From Sequoia sempervirens (taxonomy: Eukaryota; Streptophyta; Pinopsida; Cupressales; Cupressaceae), in NCBI GenBank assembly GCA_007258455.2, contig VDFB02275518.1:124001-188000 (forward strand): a stretch of 64,000 nucleotides of DNA, read 5' to 3'. Every line of letters begins with the position of its first letter. Position 1 is the first letter of the stretch. A program made the position numbers and the translations under genes. A model generated the notes under the pieces. That model was not told where the DNA came from, made no database searches, and saw only the letters and a program-made list of their open reading frames with translations. This document shows positions 1 to 11,524 of the stretch, piece by piece.

Positions 1-167
1 TAGTTTCCATTTATTACATTAGTTAATACACATTTAAGTGATTTTTACACATCACAAAGTACGCAAAAAGAGAAGATTTGACACAAATATTTTTCAAACA
101 TTCCTTTATTATAAAAACATGGATTAAATCTTATCCTTATTTATAGTAGGGTTTAGATTTTAAGTGA

Positions 168-626
168 CTAATTATTGAGGTCAAGAGGGGTATATCCCTT
201 AGATTCACTTTCAAAGTTTATTACTATAATTTTGGGTAAGGGATGCACTCGCATGTGCTCTCCCAACCCTATAGGTTTGTTCAGAGGAATGTTAACACTA
301 CACTCACTTGGCACATATTTAGATGGAGATGGTTTTTTCAACTCATATCTAGATGGAGATGGTTTTTCGTCCTTATCTAGGTGAATACAAGCTATGGCCT
401 TGGACGCTTCTTTCAGCTCCTTCTTTTCTTGTTTAATGCATTTTATGACATTGTTGAAGGTTTCCTTGTCTCCAAGCCATATCTCACCATCATGATTGTT
501 TCCTTCTATAGTTTTTATTAGAGGCTCATACTCCTTATTGGCTTTAAGATACCTCTCATTTCCAGTGACTGATTTCTTGTCAGTCATTTTCAACCTCACC
601 ATTTTGGCACATGGATATCCAAACAT
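168..626 (-). CDS. Leader ORF of element A, second copy (unknown protein)
   Basis: An intact 152-codon frame lies between the primer site and gag, identical in protein to the copy at 18525-18983. The ninth residue is also Met (base 602), followed by a short basic stretch (RLKMTDKK). That start is favoured because the related frame in element B begins with a similar basic stretch directly after its Met. The protein is hydrophilic and Lys/Glu-rich. It carries a 10-residue internal repeat around KPSPS, encoded by a 30-bp DNA repeat (321-350 and 351-380). I see no signal peptide, membrane segment, zinc finger or known domain. The function is unknown. Confidence 0.6.
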   Translation of the reverse strand: MFGYPCAKMVRLKMTDKKSVTGNERYLKANKEYEPLIKTIEGNNHDGEIWLGDKETFNNVIKCIKQEKKELKEASKAIACIHLDKDEKPSPSRYELKKPSPSKYVPSECSVNIPLNKPIGLGEHMRVHPLPKIIVINFESESKGYTPLDLNN

Positions 627-693
627 TAGTCATTTTACTATTGGAAGTTATAGCTACATAGTGAGCTAATATTCCCAAAGTGTGGAACTTGGT

Positions 694-706
694 AGCTTTG
701 ATACCA
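694..706 (-). promoter_or_regulatory. Primer-binding site of the element A copy
   Basis: The minus strand reads TGGTATCAAAGCT two bases inside the LTR end. This resembles the TGGTATCAGAGC site that pairs with the 3' end of plant initiator-Met tRNA. It fixes the LTR/leader boundary at 709. Confidence 0.8.
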
Positions 707-708
707 CA

Positions 709-1689
709 TGGAACAACAACAACCTTATAACAAGGAATTTACTTAAAATTTTAACCAAAAATTAAAAAGTACTTATTCCATAAAAAATGACATAAACATT
801 TCCTTTCAATAATTGAAAGTTACAATTATATAACTAATTTCTAAGGCATAGCATAATAAAATTCATTTCACTTTTCAACTGGAAAGAATAAATTTCTTTT
901 TCTTTTAACTTTTTCCACATGATTTTTTTTAAATAAATAACATAATCATTTGATATTGAGGAACAAGGTTAGAGATCCATATCTAGATACTTTCTTTTTG
1001 TTTGTCTCCCAAATCTCGACATGCCATTTGCAAGAGGGAGAGAATCACCTAAGTTATTTACCTCCAACCATAGAATAGTGGTCCTCGCACACCTTCCCAA
1101 TTCGAAGTGGCCCTACCCTTCAATAAAGGAAATGGTTAAGAACCCCCTAATAATAGCCATCTAAGCTCTGGTATTGTGCCTCACTTAACCAATACTGTCA
1201 AACAACTATGGAGACCTTCCAACTATGAATGACAATTATAATTGTGTTAAGCATCTGGAACACAGTGAACCAACAAGTGCAAGCAGAGACTATTGCACTT
1301 ACTTTTTCCAAAGTGTTTGTAATATATACAATCACTACTTTCTTGGAGTGAAGTCGTTCGTTCATCCACTCTACTCAAATTGGAGAACTTTATCTGATCT
1401 ATGGTTTTACCATAATGTCGACCAACTAGTTATACTATCATAAGATTTATATTCATAAAATCATACCCACTAAGGTGGTCAAAATAACTAGATTGATATA
1501 ACACCATGAACAATGAATTCCCTCGTTACATTTTTGTAACCTTTGGGTCTAGGCTACTACCATTAATTCAAACCCTATCAAACCCATAAGGTTTACCATT
1601 CACCTATTATTAGGCTAATTAGATAGATAATGATGACATCATGCCACCATCTTGACATACACATGACCATTCAGATAATATTAACATCA
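709..1689 (-). mobile_element. Partial LTR of an element A copy, cut by the assembly gap
   Basis: On the plus strand this begins TGGAACAACAAC, so the minus-strand LTR ends in CA next to the primer site. It aligns with 19066-20046. The remaining roughly 2.3 kb of the LTR, judged from the right copy, is missing in or beyond the gap. The open frame at 1225-1443 is incidental. Confidence 0.85.
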
Positions 1690-1789
1690 NNNNNNNNNNN
1701 NNNNNNNNNNNNNNNNNNNNNNNNNNNNNNNNNNNNNNNNNNNNNNNNNNNNNNNNNNNNNNNNNNNNNNNNNNNNNNNNNNNNNNNNN
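1690..1789. other. Assembly gap of exactly 100 N
   Basis: A run of exactly 100 Ns, a conventional placeholder for unknown length. It separates an LTR fragment on the left from the integrase region of element A on the right. The rest of A's integrase, its polypurine tract and 3' LTR are not visible. Confidence 1.
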
Positions 1790-1866
1790 AATAGGTCCTC
1801 TAATACTTGTTTCATTCTCTTTGTCTTACCATATATCTCTAGATGATATGCTTAACTTATGTTCAA

Positions 1867-2553
1867 CTAAGTTCCCAATGAAGTAAATAAGGCTTTCCAA
1901 AACCTCAAAGTCATACATGCATCCCTGTTTGAGATAATCTTCTTAGGAACACCATGCAATCTGAAAACTTCTTGCACAAATTTTTGAGCTATGAAAACTA
2001 CTCCATTGGTCAGATTCCCTGGTATAAAATGGGCTACCTTGGTGAGTCTATCCACCACTACAAAAATTGCATTATGCCTATTTCTAGACATAGGGAGACC
2101 TTGCATAAAATCCATACTAATGATCTGCCATTTCCATTTTGGAATCTCGTGAGGGTATAACAGTCTTGCCAAGTGATGATGTTCTTCTTTCACCCTTTGG
2201 CATTCTAGGCACTTTGTTGCATACCTTGCAACATCCCTCTTCATTCCTTTCCAAAAATATAGTGGCTTAACATCAACCAAAAGCTTTGTCACTCTTGGAT
2301 ATCCTGAATAGGGCACGAAATGAACCTCTTTCCATATCATGTTCCTTAGCTCCCTTGAGTTTGGAATGTACATTCTTCCCTTGAATCTTAGTAGTCCATT
2401 AGACTCAAAAAGAAACCCATCATACCTTGGATCATGGGGATTTTCCATTAGAGCTTGTTTGACTTGCTCATAATATTCATCTCCTTTGGACTTTTGTAAC
2501 ACTTTACTCTTGAAGTTGGTTTGTACATAGATCATCAAGGAGATATGTCTCAT
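1867..2553 (-). pseudogene. Element A integrase fragment
   Basis: An open frame of 228 codons. The zinc-binding region has one His and the C-x2-C pair (CLEC), but the second His is replaced in SGYP, where SGHP is usual. The first catalytic Asp is present in ISMDF. The second motif reads SNRD where SDRD is expected, so the catalytic Asp appears to be Asn. The catalytic core is cut short by a stop and then the gap. It would insert element cDNA if intact, but these changes predict an inactive enzyme. It is colinear with the B integrase at 13089-13960, which has similar motifs. Confidence 0.85.
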
Positions 2554-2733
2554 TCAAATTAGGGTATTTGCAACTCGGTTTTCCTTTCTCTTGATGTAAC
2601 TGATCTCAATGTCATAATTTGATATTAACTCCAACCACCTCCCTTGACGAGCATTTAAGTGAGGTTGGGTAAACAAATACTTGTGAGCTTGATGGTCTAA
2701 CCTTAGTTCAAAAGGTTTTCCCAATAGATAATG

Positions 2734-3105
2734 TCACCACATCTTTAACATATGTACAATGGCTACAACCTCAAGATCATGGGGTGCATAATTTTTCTCA
2801 TAAGTTCTTAGCTTTCTAGAATCATAAGCAATAACCCAACCATCTTGCATAAGTACTACACCCAGCCTCTCTCCTAAGGCATTAGTGATAATTACAAACT
2901 GTCCCTCTGGGTTAGGTGCTTTCAAAATTGGTGTTTTAGCCAACTTCTCTTTTAATAAGTCAAATGTCTCTTGACATTTTTCTGACCATTCAAACATTTT
3001 ACCCTTTCTTTGTAGAGAAGTGATGGGATAGGCAATTCTTGAGAAATTGACTATAAACTTCTTGTAGTATCCAACCAGTCCCATGAAACTATGGAATTCA
3101 TGCAT
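2734..3105 (-). pseudogene. Element A RNase H and RT connection
   Basis: This continues pol between RT and integrase. The start (FMGLVGYYKKFI) is the conserved end of the gypsy RT thumb region. It is followed by an RNase H in which the first catalytic Asp is replaced (ITNALG, where ITDASG is typical). The frame closes near 2734. The stretch 2554-2733 holds the frame-disrupted end of RNase H and the linker to integrase. RNase H would degrade the RNA strand of the RNA/DNA hybrid, but here it looks inactive. Confidence 0.8.
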
Positions 3106-3261
3106 ATTTTTTTTGTGCCAACCACTCTAAGATAGATTTAATCTTTACAGGGTCCACTACAATTCCTTTTGCTGAGATTATTTGATCTAGATATTGCACT
3201 TCTTTCTAGAAGAACTTGCACTTATATAGCTTCCATCTACAAATTTTTATGGTGCTCTTCC

Positions 3262-3829
3262 TCATTCTTGGAATATATCAATGTCATCGAGGAAGACAAA
3301 AATAATCTTATCCAAACAGTCTCTAAATACTCCATTCATCAAGTTCATGAATGTTGCAAGCACATTCGTCAGTCCAAATGGTAGAATTGTGAACTTGTAG
3401 TGCCCATATCTAGTTCTAAAAGCTATTTTGTGGATGTCCTTATCCTTGAGTCTTAATTGATGATATCCCAACCACAAATCAATCTTTAAGAAGACTGTTG
3501 ATCCACGCATTTGATCCAAAAAGATCATCTATGCGTTGCAACAAATACTTGTTTTTTATTATTGCCTTATTGAGCGTGTAATAATCTATGCATAAATGCA
3601 ATGTACCATCTTTCTTCTTGATAAAGATCACTAGTGCTCCCCAAGGCAATATAGTAACTCTTATCAAACCTTTTTTTAATAATTCTTGCAATTGAGCTTT
3701 TAGCTCCATCAACTCTGTTGTAGTCATCCGATAAGGGTCCTTGGATATCGACTCCAATCCCAGTATGATATCAATTAAAAAGTCAAAGGCTCTTTTGGGA
3801 GGTAATCTAAGCAGTTCATCTAGAAACAC
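3262..3829 (-). pseudogene. Element A reverse transcriptase, two overlapping frames
   Basis: Two minus-strand frames (3479-3829 and 3262-3528) together hold the N-terminal fingers ([12 protein letters not shown]), the FRTRYGHYKF and LPFGLTN motifs, and the catalytic box FLDD, a variant of YxDD. A frameshift near 3500 separates the fingers from the palm. Motif order and wording match Ty3/gypsy chromovirus RT. The roughly 155 bp from 3106 to 3261 hold the rest of the RT thumb in broken frames. Confidence 0.85.
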
Positions 3830-4480
3830 ATCCTTAAAATTTCAGAGAAAGGGATACTTCTCCATATCTAATCTCTCTTGATCCATGGACTCTCTACCTT
3901 CTCCTACAAGCTTTTGAGTCTCAAAAAATATCAAGTCATCTTGAAAGATGAACTCATTATTGCTTTGGGGTTCCTCTATTTCATCCATCCTAACTGAAAA
4001 AAGTTGAAAACCTCTCTACTTAGCTCTCTTCAACTGCATGGTAGATATCTGCCTCATCTTGACCTCTCTGGATGTTCCTTATAAAAAAAAATTATTCCCT
4101 AGGTCATCTAGACATTCTACTATCTTGGCGAAGAAATCCACCTTGGCCATATGTCTCCATAACCAATTTATTCCTAAGATGATGTCGTAGGACCCTAAGG
4201 GAGCTACATAAAGGTTGACCTCTGTTGAAAATCTTGGAAAATCAACCCTAGATTCAAATAGGCACTGCTCTACCTGAGCTCTTGACTAGTTAGCATATTC
4301 AACTGACCAAGTTTTTTTCATATGCCTAGCCTTTCTAGATACTTTGTGTATTAACAAATTAGGAGAAAAAAAGCATTATGTAGCACCAGTATCAATTAAA
4401 ACTGAAATGGGTACTCCGAACAAAATACCTGGTGTCTCAATGGGTGTGATCCGATATTCCAGCTAACGGTTATCCAAAGC
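3830..4480 (-). pseudogene. Element A protease and linker
   Basis: The aspartic protease active site reads IDTGAT (DTGA codons at 4382-4393) and is followed at once by an in-frame TAA. Downstream, the segment YDIILGINWL at about 4170 is the conserved C-terminal protease motif of gypsy elements. The remaining sequence up to RT is a linker with several stops. The enzyme would cleave the polyprotein, but here it is broken. Confidence 0.75.
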
Positions 4481-5209
4481 TGCAAGAATCCTTTGTTGAA
4501 AAGTAGCTTGTTGGGACAACAAAGGGTTCCCTCATGGCTGAGGACCTTGAGCTTTGTTTGGACAATTACTTGCATAATGGTCTTTGCCACATGCATAACG
4601 TCCTCCTTGAGGACCTTTCCTTTCTGTAGGTTTTCCAAAGTTATCCATGTTTCTTTTATTTTTATTGCTATTGATGTTCCTCCTACCCCTTCTAGACTCA
4701 TTTTGATTCTCTTGAGAAACCGTGTTACCCTTCTTGTGGTACTCCTTCCTATCATTTGTTCTTTTGAAAGGCTACAAAGACTAGGACCAATTAAGCTTCT
4801 TATTTTTCTCATTGTGAGCAGTCATGGAGTTAAGTTTTTGTTCTTGTTTGATGGATTTTTCATAAACCTAGTCCATAGTGGTGGAACCATGCACATCCAC
4901 TTCTCCACCAATTTGGGCATTCATACCCGTTATAAAAATTTTGATACTAAATATTTTTTCCTTTTGATATTGTGGGACATACTTCAAAAGACGGGTGAAC
5001 TTTTCCTAGTACTCGTTCATGGAAGACTCTCCTTGCCTAAGATTTTGGAAATCCATAAGCTTTTTGGTCAAAGTAAAGTTGAGGCAACCACCTCTATCTA
5101 AAGATAGTGACAAAATCATCCCAAGTTAGCCTCAAGGAACTTAGCTAGGCAACACTATCTTTTTATTCATCCACCATGTGGATGCTTAACCGACTGATTG
5201 GTATGCTCC
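4481..5209 (-). pseudogene. Element A gag, C-terminal part with damaged zinc knuckle
   Basis: Frames read through capsid-like sequence (LLKYVPQYQKEKIF region near 4950) with stops and shifts. A knuckle lies at 4562-4600. The visible residues are R-x2-C-x3-H-x4-C, so the first Cys of a C-x2-C-x3-H-x4-C knuckle has become Arg by a single base change (TGT to CGT). Elements B and C keep the same spacing with all four ligands. Gag would form the virus-like particle and bind element RNA. The open frame at 4396-4812 is out of frame with gag and is a shadow. Confidence 0.75.
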
Positions 5210-5488
5210 CTAAATTACTTTGGTTACCTCCGAGTAATTGCAAATTTCAAAATATTTTTCCATTTTGGCAAGCCACACCTTAGCGGCATCCCCACTCACT
5301 GTACCATCAAATTTTGGGAATGTAACCTTCTTCATGTCTCTCAACAATTCTTTAGCCAGCTGATCTCTCTTTTCCCCATCAGACCTAGACTCAGAGTGGA
5401 TTACACTATGTTCTCTTTCATTGTTGTGAACATGGTGGTTTTCGTCCTCACCCTCTATGGAGGGTTCTTTTTTAGGTCTTCCTCTAAC
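5210..5488 (-). pseudogene. Element A gag, middle part, cut off by insertion B
   Basis: Ninety-odd codons open from the B insertion point, beginning RGRPKKEP and including the gag motif FPKFDGTV followed by a W-x2-KMEKYF segment. At its upstream edge it joins in frame to the gag N-terminus at 18177-18311 when element B and one CTAAC copy are ignored. That gives direct proof that B landed in a gag reading frame. It stops shortly after KMEKYFEICNY. Confidence 0.85.
5484..5488. repeat. Left target-site duplication of element B (CTAAC)
   Basis: CTAAC lies immediately left of the 5' LTR and recurs at 18172-18176, right of the 3' LTR. A perfect 5-bp duplication is typical of Ty3/gypsy integration. 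Confidence 0.95.
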
Positions 5489-8400
5489 TATCACATCTCA
5501 ATTTCTTTACTTGCATTTAATAATTTTAAGTTAATTGAAAATAGATAAAACAATATTTATCAGTTATTGTTTATGAATTTGATAAATGCAAATGATATAT
5601 GGAAAATGATTTATTTTGAAAATTTTACAATTTAAAAGAATTATTTCATAATGATTATCGACTAAAGGTTACTGATAAAGTTGGCAAGTGCAAGAGTATG
5701 TGTATGCAGGAGTAGCTTGAAGAATGAGAACATGGTTGAGGCAATAATACTTAGCTAGATGAAAAATGGTAAGCAAGGTTGGAATATGGAATCTCACACA
5801 CCATAGTAGACCATGACATTTGTATTTGTCTGTAATTGATAAATATCATTCTTTCTTGTATGGAATTGTAATTTGGTTAAATAAGCAATCTTGTGAAATA
5901 AATGAATTTAATGCATCGTTTCCTTACCCTGTCTATTCCAAAGTTTGGTTTTTAAGGGTAATGGAAATGCATTTGATCATACACAATTATCGTGAGGACA
6001 ACGATTATATTATTTGCACTTTTAAAATAACTTGAAAATAAACTCTTGATAACATAAAACAAAAAGAGATTGTGAGTATGTTTGCGAATTTTGATATAAA
6101 TATATTATCATGGGTTTTAATGATGAGTGTTTACTTTAATTTGTAACTCCCTTAAAGAATGGGGAAGGGGCCAACCCCTCCCATATTAGAAAGTAAGAGA
6201 TAATGCTCAAAAACAGGGGGAGGAGTGGGTGGCTAAGTGATAGAGGAATGAAAAAGAATTAAGACCACCACCTCCAAATATAGCAAAAGAGATATCCTTA
6301 ATCAGAACGGGACGAATTTGGAGGAGAAAATCTAGCAGAAAGCATAGAGGAGATTAAGGGAAAATAAACAAAGTAGATAGGAATGAAGGAAAAAGGGAAG
6401 CTGTTGCTAATTTTATTTGAGGAAAAATCTTCGAGATTTGCATCTAAGGAGAGATGTTTTCAAACCTGTATCATATGTTTGCTTACTATGTTGAATGGTT
6501 ATTCATTCTTATGTTTTATCTTGAAGAATGGTGCATCAGGTGTCTAGCTTGCTTGAGAACCGTGCTCTCATGATGTATAACCATGGTTTTGTATTTGTAT
6601 TTTATGTCACTGTTTAGTCGATTCTATATTTTTTTCTTGTTAGCTATGTTTGGGGTCGAGCCACCATGTATGAGCTTTGTTTATTTGGTTACCTTGCATG
6701 CATGGGCTTGGGTCAAACACCCGTGATGGGTTCCCACCCGCATGCTACATTATTCCTATGTAGCCTTGGTCGATTGACCAGGCCATTATCAATGCATTTC
6801 ATTCATTAGGGTGACTTCATTCTGTACTTTCCTTTTGTTTTGGGTGGACACTGTTTATGGTGTTTGATTCATTTTTTTCTGAGAAACATTAATCAACTGA
6901 ATGATTGTCATCGTTTGATGAATACCATTTCATAAAAGCTATGTGAGCGTCGAGCCAATGCTAGCTTGAATGATTCACATCATTTTGTTACTCTATTTGT
7001 TGATGAACGATATGCTTCGTTCAACCTATATATTTGTTTAACACACCCACCATTCGGTGGGGTGTATGTGGCGATTCGAGCCCTGCCATATGCATGGGTC
7101 AAACAATGTTCACATTGTTCCCTTTTTAAAAAAACTATCGAACAATATTTACTTTGTTATGTTAAAAGGGGTTATGAATGATACTATCGTTCCATGGATA
7201 ACCTCTCAGATGAATGTTGATAACATTCCATATATGTCAACAATGCATGTTGATATTTCTGTGTCGCCAGTGTTTGGGCCATATCAGGCTGCAAGTTATA
7301 ATGAATCTTTTGTATTGTCATCTATCTCTCAAAGTGTGTATATATATACATATATATATATATATACATAAATACATATATATATATATACATATATATG
7401 TATGTATATATATACATACATACACTATTGTTTTAATCCCATGTTCAAATTAGAGTCAAAGGATATTCACACTTTGTTACTCTTAGATGAAAAGGTGCCT
7501 CCAATATGTGGTCAGTTGAGCCATAAAACAATAAGATAATGAGTATTTAATGAAGGCACTTAATGATAATCAACATCATGTTATTGTATACACAATAACA
7601 TGCTTATCGACTCCTCTATGTGGTATTTTTTTATTATTAGAACATAATGACCAACATTATAACGTTCTGATTTTTAAATAAGTAATAGAGGAGGTGAATG
7701 AAATTGAACAACATATGGGTATTTTAAATAAACTATTGATCATAAATAGACTGATGCTCAAAGAAAGATAAAAGATGACACTATATTAAATACTAACAAA
7801 TGTAGTTATTTGAACTAGAGTGAATGATTAAGACATGAAGAATATAGGATAATTTTATGACAGACTGCTAATTAGATTCTGTTAATTCTGAATTATTTTG
7901 GAATAGATTACCCTTTATCCATGAAAATCAACCATATAACATTTAGATTCATTTCAAAGAATCAAGTGACTATTGCTATTGATGCTATTTTATATCTTAT
8001 CTGAATCTACGTGTTATTGAAAGATCAAATGGTGCATCTGAAGATGTTGATACCTTCCTGAATGTGAAAATTTGTATATAAGATAGATTTTTCCTTTTAT
8101 TTTAAGAATGTATACGCATATGCAAACTGTGAATAATACACATATATGTGCACATGCTTAAACTCATCATTTATGCATGCACACATACATGCGGTATACC
8201 TTCTTATTTCACCTTAATTTACTCATTTGATTGTTTAAGTTCATTTGCAAAGGAAAGGACTATAGAAATGGAACAATGTTGAAGTGCAAATATGCATCTT
8301 AAGGGAAGATAGTTATATGATGAATGATTGAATGAATATACCAAATTTAAATAGACTACTTGCTTGATGATTGATGAAATGGAATGATACAAAAGTACTA

Positions 8401-9121
8401 GATAAACTATATCACATTGATGTATGATACTAGTGGATGATCTAGAAGGGAGGAATACCCCTTTTGTTATGGAAACCTACCTTCCAAGAATGGGTGCCAG
8501 AGAGTGTAGATTTGCTTTTCCAAATCTAAATTAAGTTGCATTTTATGCAACATGAGCTTGGACAAGCTTTGTAGTCATTTTTATTTTGGAAAAGACTGTT
8601 TATTTATTTATCCTCTCTCTGTCTTCTTTATCTATTTACCTAACATGGAACTTGCATGTTCTAACAATAAATAGAAATGCATGTAGCTAGGCATGCACAT
8701 ATTCCACCTTGCAAATTGTTTCTCTTGCTAAGTGTTTTGTGTAGGGTCAGGTATTCTTTGATAGATAGAAGAATTTTGGGGAAGCATTGCTTCGTGGTTG
8801 GGTAGAAAAGCACCTAAACCATGTTATTGTCCACCAAAGGAGGCGAGCTGTCAAAGAGGAATTACAGTGGAATTTTTATCTTATTGATGTACTTGTATCA
8901 TTAATGTAATTATTGTATTGACTATGTGGCGATTGAATGCCAAGTCAAACCTTGTATTTTTGGCTATTGACATTTGGAAATGAATATTCAATTATATGTA
9001 ATTTTATTTTTGGACATGAAATTGCTATGAAGGAAAATAGCTATGGAATTTCTATCTTGAATTATATTCATAATGTCAATATTTAATTTATTAATGTGAA
9101 ATATTAGATGGGCATGTTACA
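5489..9121 (+). mobile_element. Element B 5' LTR
   Basis: It is 3633 bp and aligns end to end with 14669-18171. The first dinucleotide is TA where the 3' LTR has TG. It is about 130 bp longer than its partner, mostly from a TA/CATA microsatellite at 7335-7424. Its open frames (5820-6035, 6966-7453) are not conserved between the two LTRs in a way that suggests protein, and I call none. Confidence 0.93.
7335..7424. repeat. TA/CATA microsatellite expanded in one LTR only
   Basis: About 90 bases of alternating TATA and TACA units. The matching place in the 3' LTR (near 16470-16485) has only a short GTGTGTATATATATAC run, so the array changed length after insertion. Confidence 0.9.
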
Positions 9122-9123
9122 TT

Positions 9124-9135
9124 TGGTATTAGAGC
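9124..9135 (+). promoter_or_regulatory. Element B primer-binding site
   Basis: TGGTATTAGAGC starts two bases after the 5' LTR. It differs by one base from TGGTATCAGAGC, the initiator-Met tRNA site common in plant LTR elements. Confidence 0.85.
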
Positions 9136-9248
9136 TTAGGGTTCAACTCTAGGCCTATGAGCCCATGATGGTTGGATTAGGGAATAGTTGACCCCTACCT
9201 GAAATTGAGTTACTTTGAAAATAACCAAATTTGAATTGGTTCCAGGAA

Positions 9249-9617
9249 ATGGGAAGGTCCAAGTCAGAAAGTAAGAAGGGAAAGACCATTAGGGATTCAA
9301 AAAAATAAGTTGTTATCAAAGATAATCCCAAACCCGAAGACTGACCTGAGATTCTTGGCGATGAAACTCTATCACACACCCTTACACAACTCAAGTTGGA
9401 GAGAGGAAAAAAGATTGAGGAGTACAAATGAACTCCTAAGACTAAGAAACCCTTCACATTTAGAGATTGGCCAATATAATGTGGACCTAATGCACCTTTA
9501 TTGACAAAGGAGGAGGACTGCTTGCACGTACGTCCTACCTTTCCCAGGAAGGAAAATGTAAATTCGGATGAGGATCCAGAGGAGTGCCCTCTTTTCAATA
9601 TTGAGGGAATTGCTTAG
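9249..9617 (+). pseudogene. Decayed leader ORF of element B, homologous to the element A leader ORF
   Basis: A single reading frame of 122 codons plus stop, lying between the primer site and gag. It is interrupted by four stops (first TAA at 9306) but has no frameshift. It shares position and several blocks with the element A leader ORF at 18525-18983. Both have a basic start (MGRSKSESKK against MVRLKMTDKK). Both have a Gly-Asp block running into a Lys/Glu helix (LGDETLSHT...KIEE against LGDKETFNN...ELKE). Both have a C-terminal block of the form N-x-PL...R-x4-P...N-x2-SE...PL. No known domain was recognised. The open frame on the opposite strand at 9155-9598 is its shadow. Confidence 0.6.
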
Positions 9618-9864
9618 TATGGGAGAAAATTTTGTAAATAAGGATTAGTGTAAATCAACATTTAATATAAATAAAGAAAAGTTTTTTTTGTTGTTGTTCA
9701 AGGATGCAAAGTTGAAGACTTGTCTTGATGTGATTGAACATGTATATATCTTTTAGACTACATGTTATGTACGTAGCATTATGTAGATGCAAATGTTTAA
9801 ATGAAAAAAACCTGTGCTAAGTTACACTAAATGCGACTGTGTCGCAGGTCAAGTGTGAGTCATT

Positions 9865-10932
9865 ATGGTGACCACTAGACAAGAAGCAGGAAGTAGCCGA
9901 TAGAACAATGGGTCGAGCAAGAGGCTAGACCAAATCTTGGAACTCTTGAACCGAAAATAATCCTAAATGGACCATTTGGAGCAAGAGGTCCAAGGGTGCA
10001 AGAAGATCAGATTCTCAAAAACGAGGTACCCGACCAAGGAGAAAGGGGTTAAGGGGATCCCAATTGGGGTCAAATTGAGGAAGAATTGGGGAAGGATCTT
10101 AAAAAGGTAGCACCACCGAAATTCGATGGCAAGGTCATCGGAGATGGAGTTGAGGCATGGATTATAGAAATGGAAAAATACTTTGGGCTCTACCACTTGT
10201 CAGACCAGACCAAACCAAGGTTGCTTGGGTTGTGTATCAACTGTTTGGAGAGGAAGCTACTTGGTGAAAAAACAAGAAGGAAAAAAGGAGATTTCAGATA
10301 GAGGAGATCACTTGGGAGTTTTTCCTCCAATCTTTTAGGAAGAGGTGGCTACTACAACTTTTCTTTGACAAGAAGATGACTAAATTTCAAAATCTGACCT
10401 AGAATGGCTTGACTGTAGTTCAATATTGGGAGAAGTTTACCAATTTGCTCAAGTATAAATCATCGTATCAATCCAATGAGCATTTTTGGATTTAAAAGTT
10501 TATATTAGGATTAAGACCCGACATTGGAGCTGAGGTGGACCTCCATAATCCCCTTATGATGGCATAAGATTTTGAGAAGGCCATTAAGCAAGAAAAAAAG
10601 TTGTAGCAGTTGACCAATCTTTGCAAGGGTTCAGACTTCAAGCCTGAATTCATAAACAAAAAGTTTCAGAAGGGTGATGGACATAAGGGAAATAAGTCCC
10701 ATCAGATCATAAATTTGAAAAGGGAAAGCGACCCTCTAGAAAAGAAAGAAGGAAACTAAGACAGAAGGAACAAAAGGGCTAATAGGGGCAATGACAACTT
10801 TAACAATGACTAGAGGTTCTCAAAATAGGATAGGTCTAGAGGATGAAGAGGACCACATGCTGGGTGTTTCACTTGTGGGGGATACCATTATGCATCTAGT
10901 TGCCCTCAAAATCCAAAGCCATAGAAGGAAGG
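9865..10932 (+). pseudogene. Element B gag
   Basis: It starts at the ATG at 9865 (MVTTRQEAGSS, then TAG). The capsid region is clearest at 10086-10301 (PPKFDGKV, EMEKYFGL), matching element A's gag. A complete zinc knuckle, C-x2-C-x3-H-x4-C (CFTCGGYHYASSC), lies at 10865-10903 in a different frame from the first ATG. Stops of all three types and frameshifts are spread through the region. The open frame at 10791-11012 reads across the knuckle in the wrong frame. Confidence 0.8.
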
Positions 10933-11524
10933 GAACCAACAACAAAACCCACAAAACAAGATCCATGCAACGATGGATAATAGGCAAGCAAAATACCAAG
11001 CTTCTTCGATAAAATTGACAGGTAAGCTCTATGGCTGAACTATTTCTATTTTGATAATACTAGAGCTATTGAGTTTTTTATAGATCCTAGAATGATTTCT
11101 AAGCTGCCCATTAAACCTAGATATTTGAAAAACTCATGGTCAGTTCAATATGGAAATCAAGTAGAGCGGGAAGTAGATTCATGTTTCTTTTGTAGCAAGT
11201 TAGAACTTCCCAACTTCTAGACCCAAGTTGACCTTTACGTGGAACCTATACAATCCTATGATATAATATTGGGAATCAATTGGTTAACTAAGCACAAAGC
11301 CATTGTAAACTGTGAGGATAAGATGGTTAGTTGTCTGGATGACTATGGAAACCCGGTTGACATTTATGGGATACAAAGACCCCTAGAACTCAGGTAGATC
11401 TCAACTATGCAACTGAAAAGGGCTCAGAGGAAGGGTTGTGTCATATATGTTGTGCATGTCAATGAACCCGACAAAGAAAAACCATACCTAGATTATTACC
11501 CTATCCTTAGGGAATTCTGAGATG
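10933..11524 (+). pseudogene. Element B protease and linker
   Basis: The C-terminal protease motif YDIILGINWL is clear near 11255-11290. The active-site region near 11060-11100 is badly altered, reading FFIDPRMIS where a DSGA-type motif would sit. No intact catalytic Asp-Ser/Thr-Gly is visible. The sequence continues as a linker with stops into RT. Confidence 0.7.

Larger units (their letters stand above)
1..1689. repeat. Near-identical copy of 18358-20046 at contig end
   Basis: Every line of this block matches the sequence 18357 bases downstream. I find two substitutions in 1689 bases (positions 640 and 1284) and no indel. It covers the leader, the extra ORF, the primer site and about 980 bp of LTR of element A, in the same orientation, and stops at the run of Ns. 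Because it includes leader sequence as well as LTR, it is not simply A's missing 3' LTR. It may be an allelic contig placed beside its partner, or the next unit of a tandem element. The copy may extend left of the window. Confidence 0.95.

Noticed and set aside
1..1689. Element A's own 3' LTR
   Set aside because: It includes the primer site, leader ORF and part of the leader beyond the LTR edge, which a 3' LTR would not have, and it is far too similar to the 5' copy.
4396..5101. Open frames on both strands as separate genes
   Set aside because: They overlap the broken gag of element A, whose knuckle is in another frame.
7057..7453. Open frames of 104 and 79 codons in the element B LTR
   Set aside because: They run into a TATA microsatellite and are not kept as proteins in the sister LTR apart from general DNA similarity (16197-16511).
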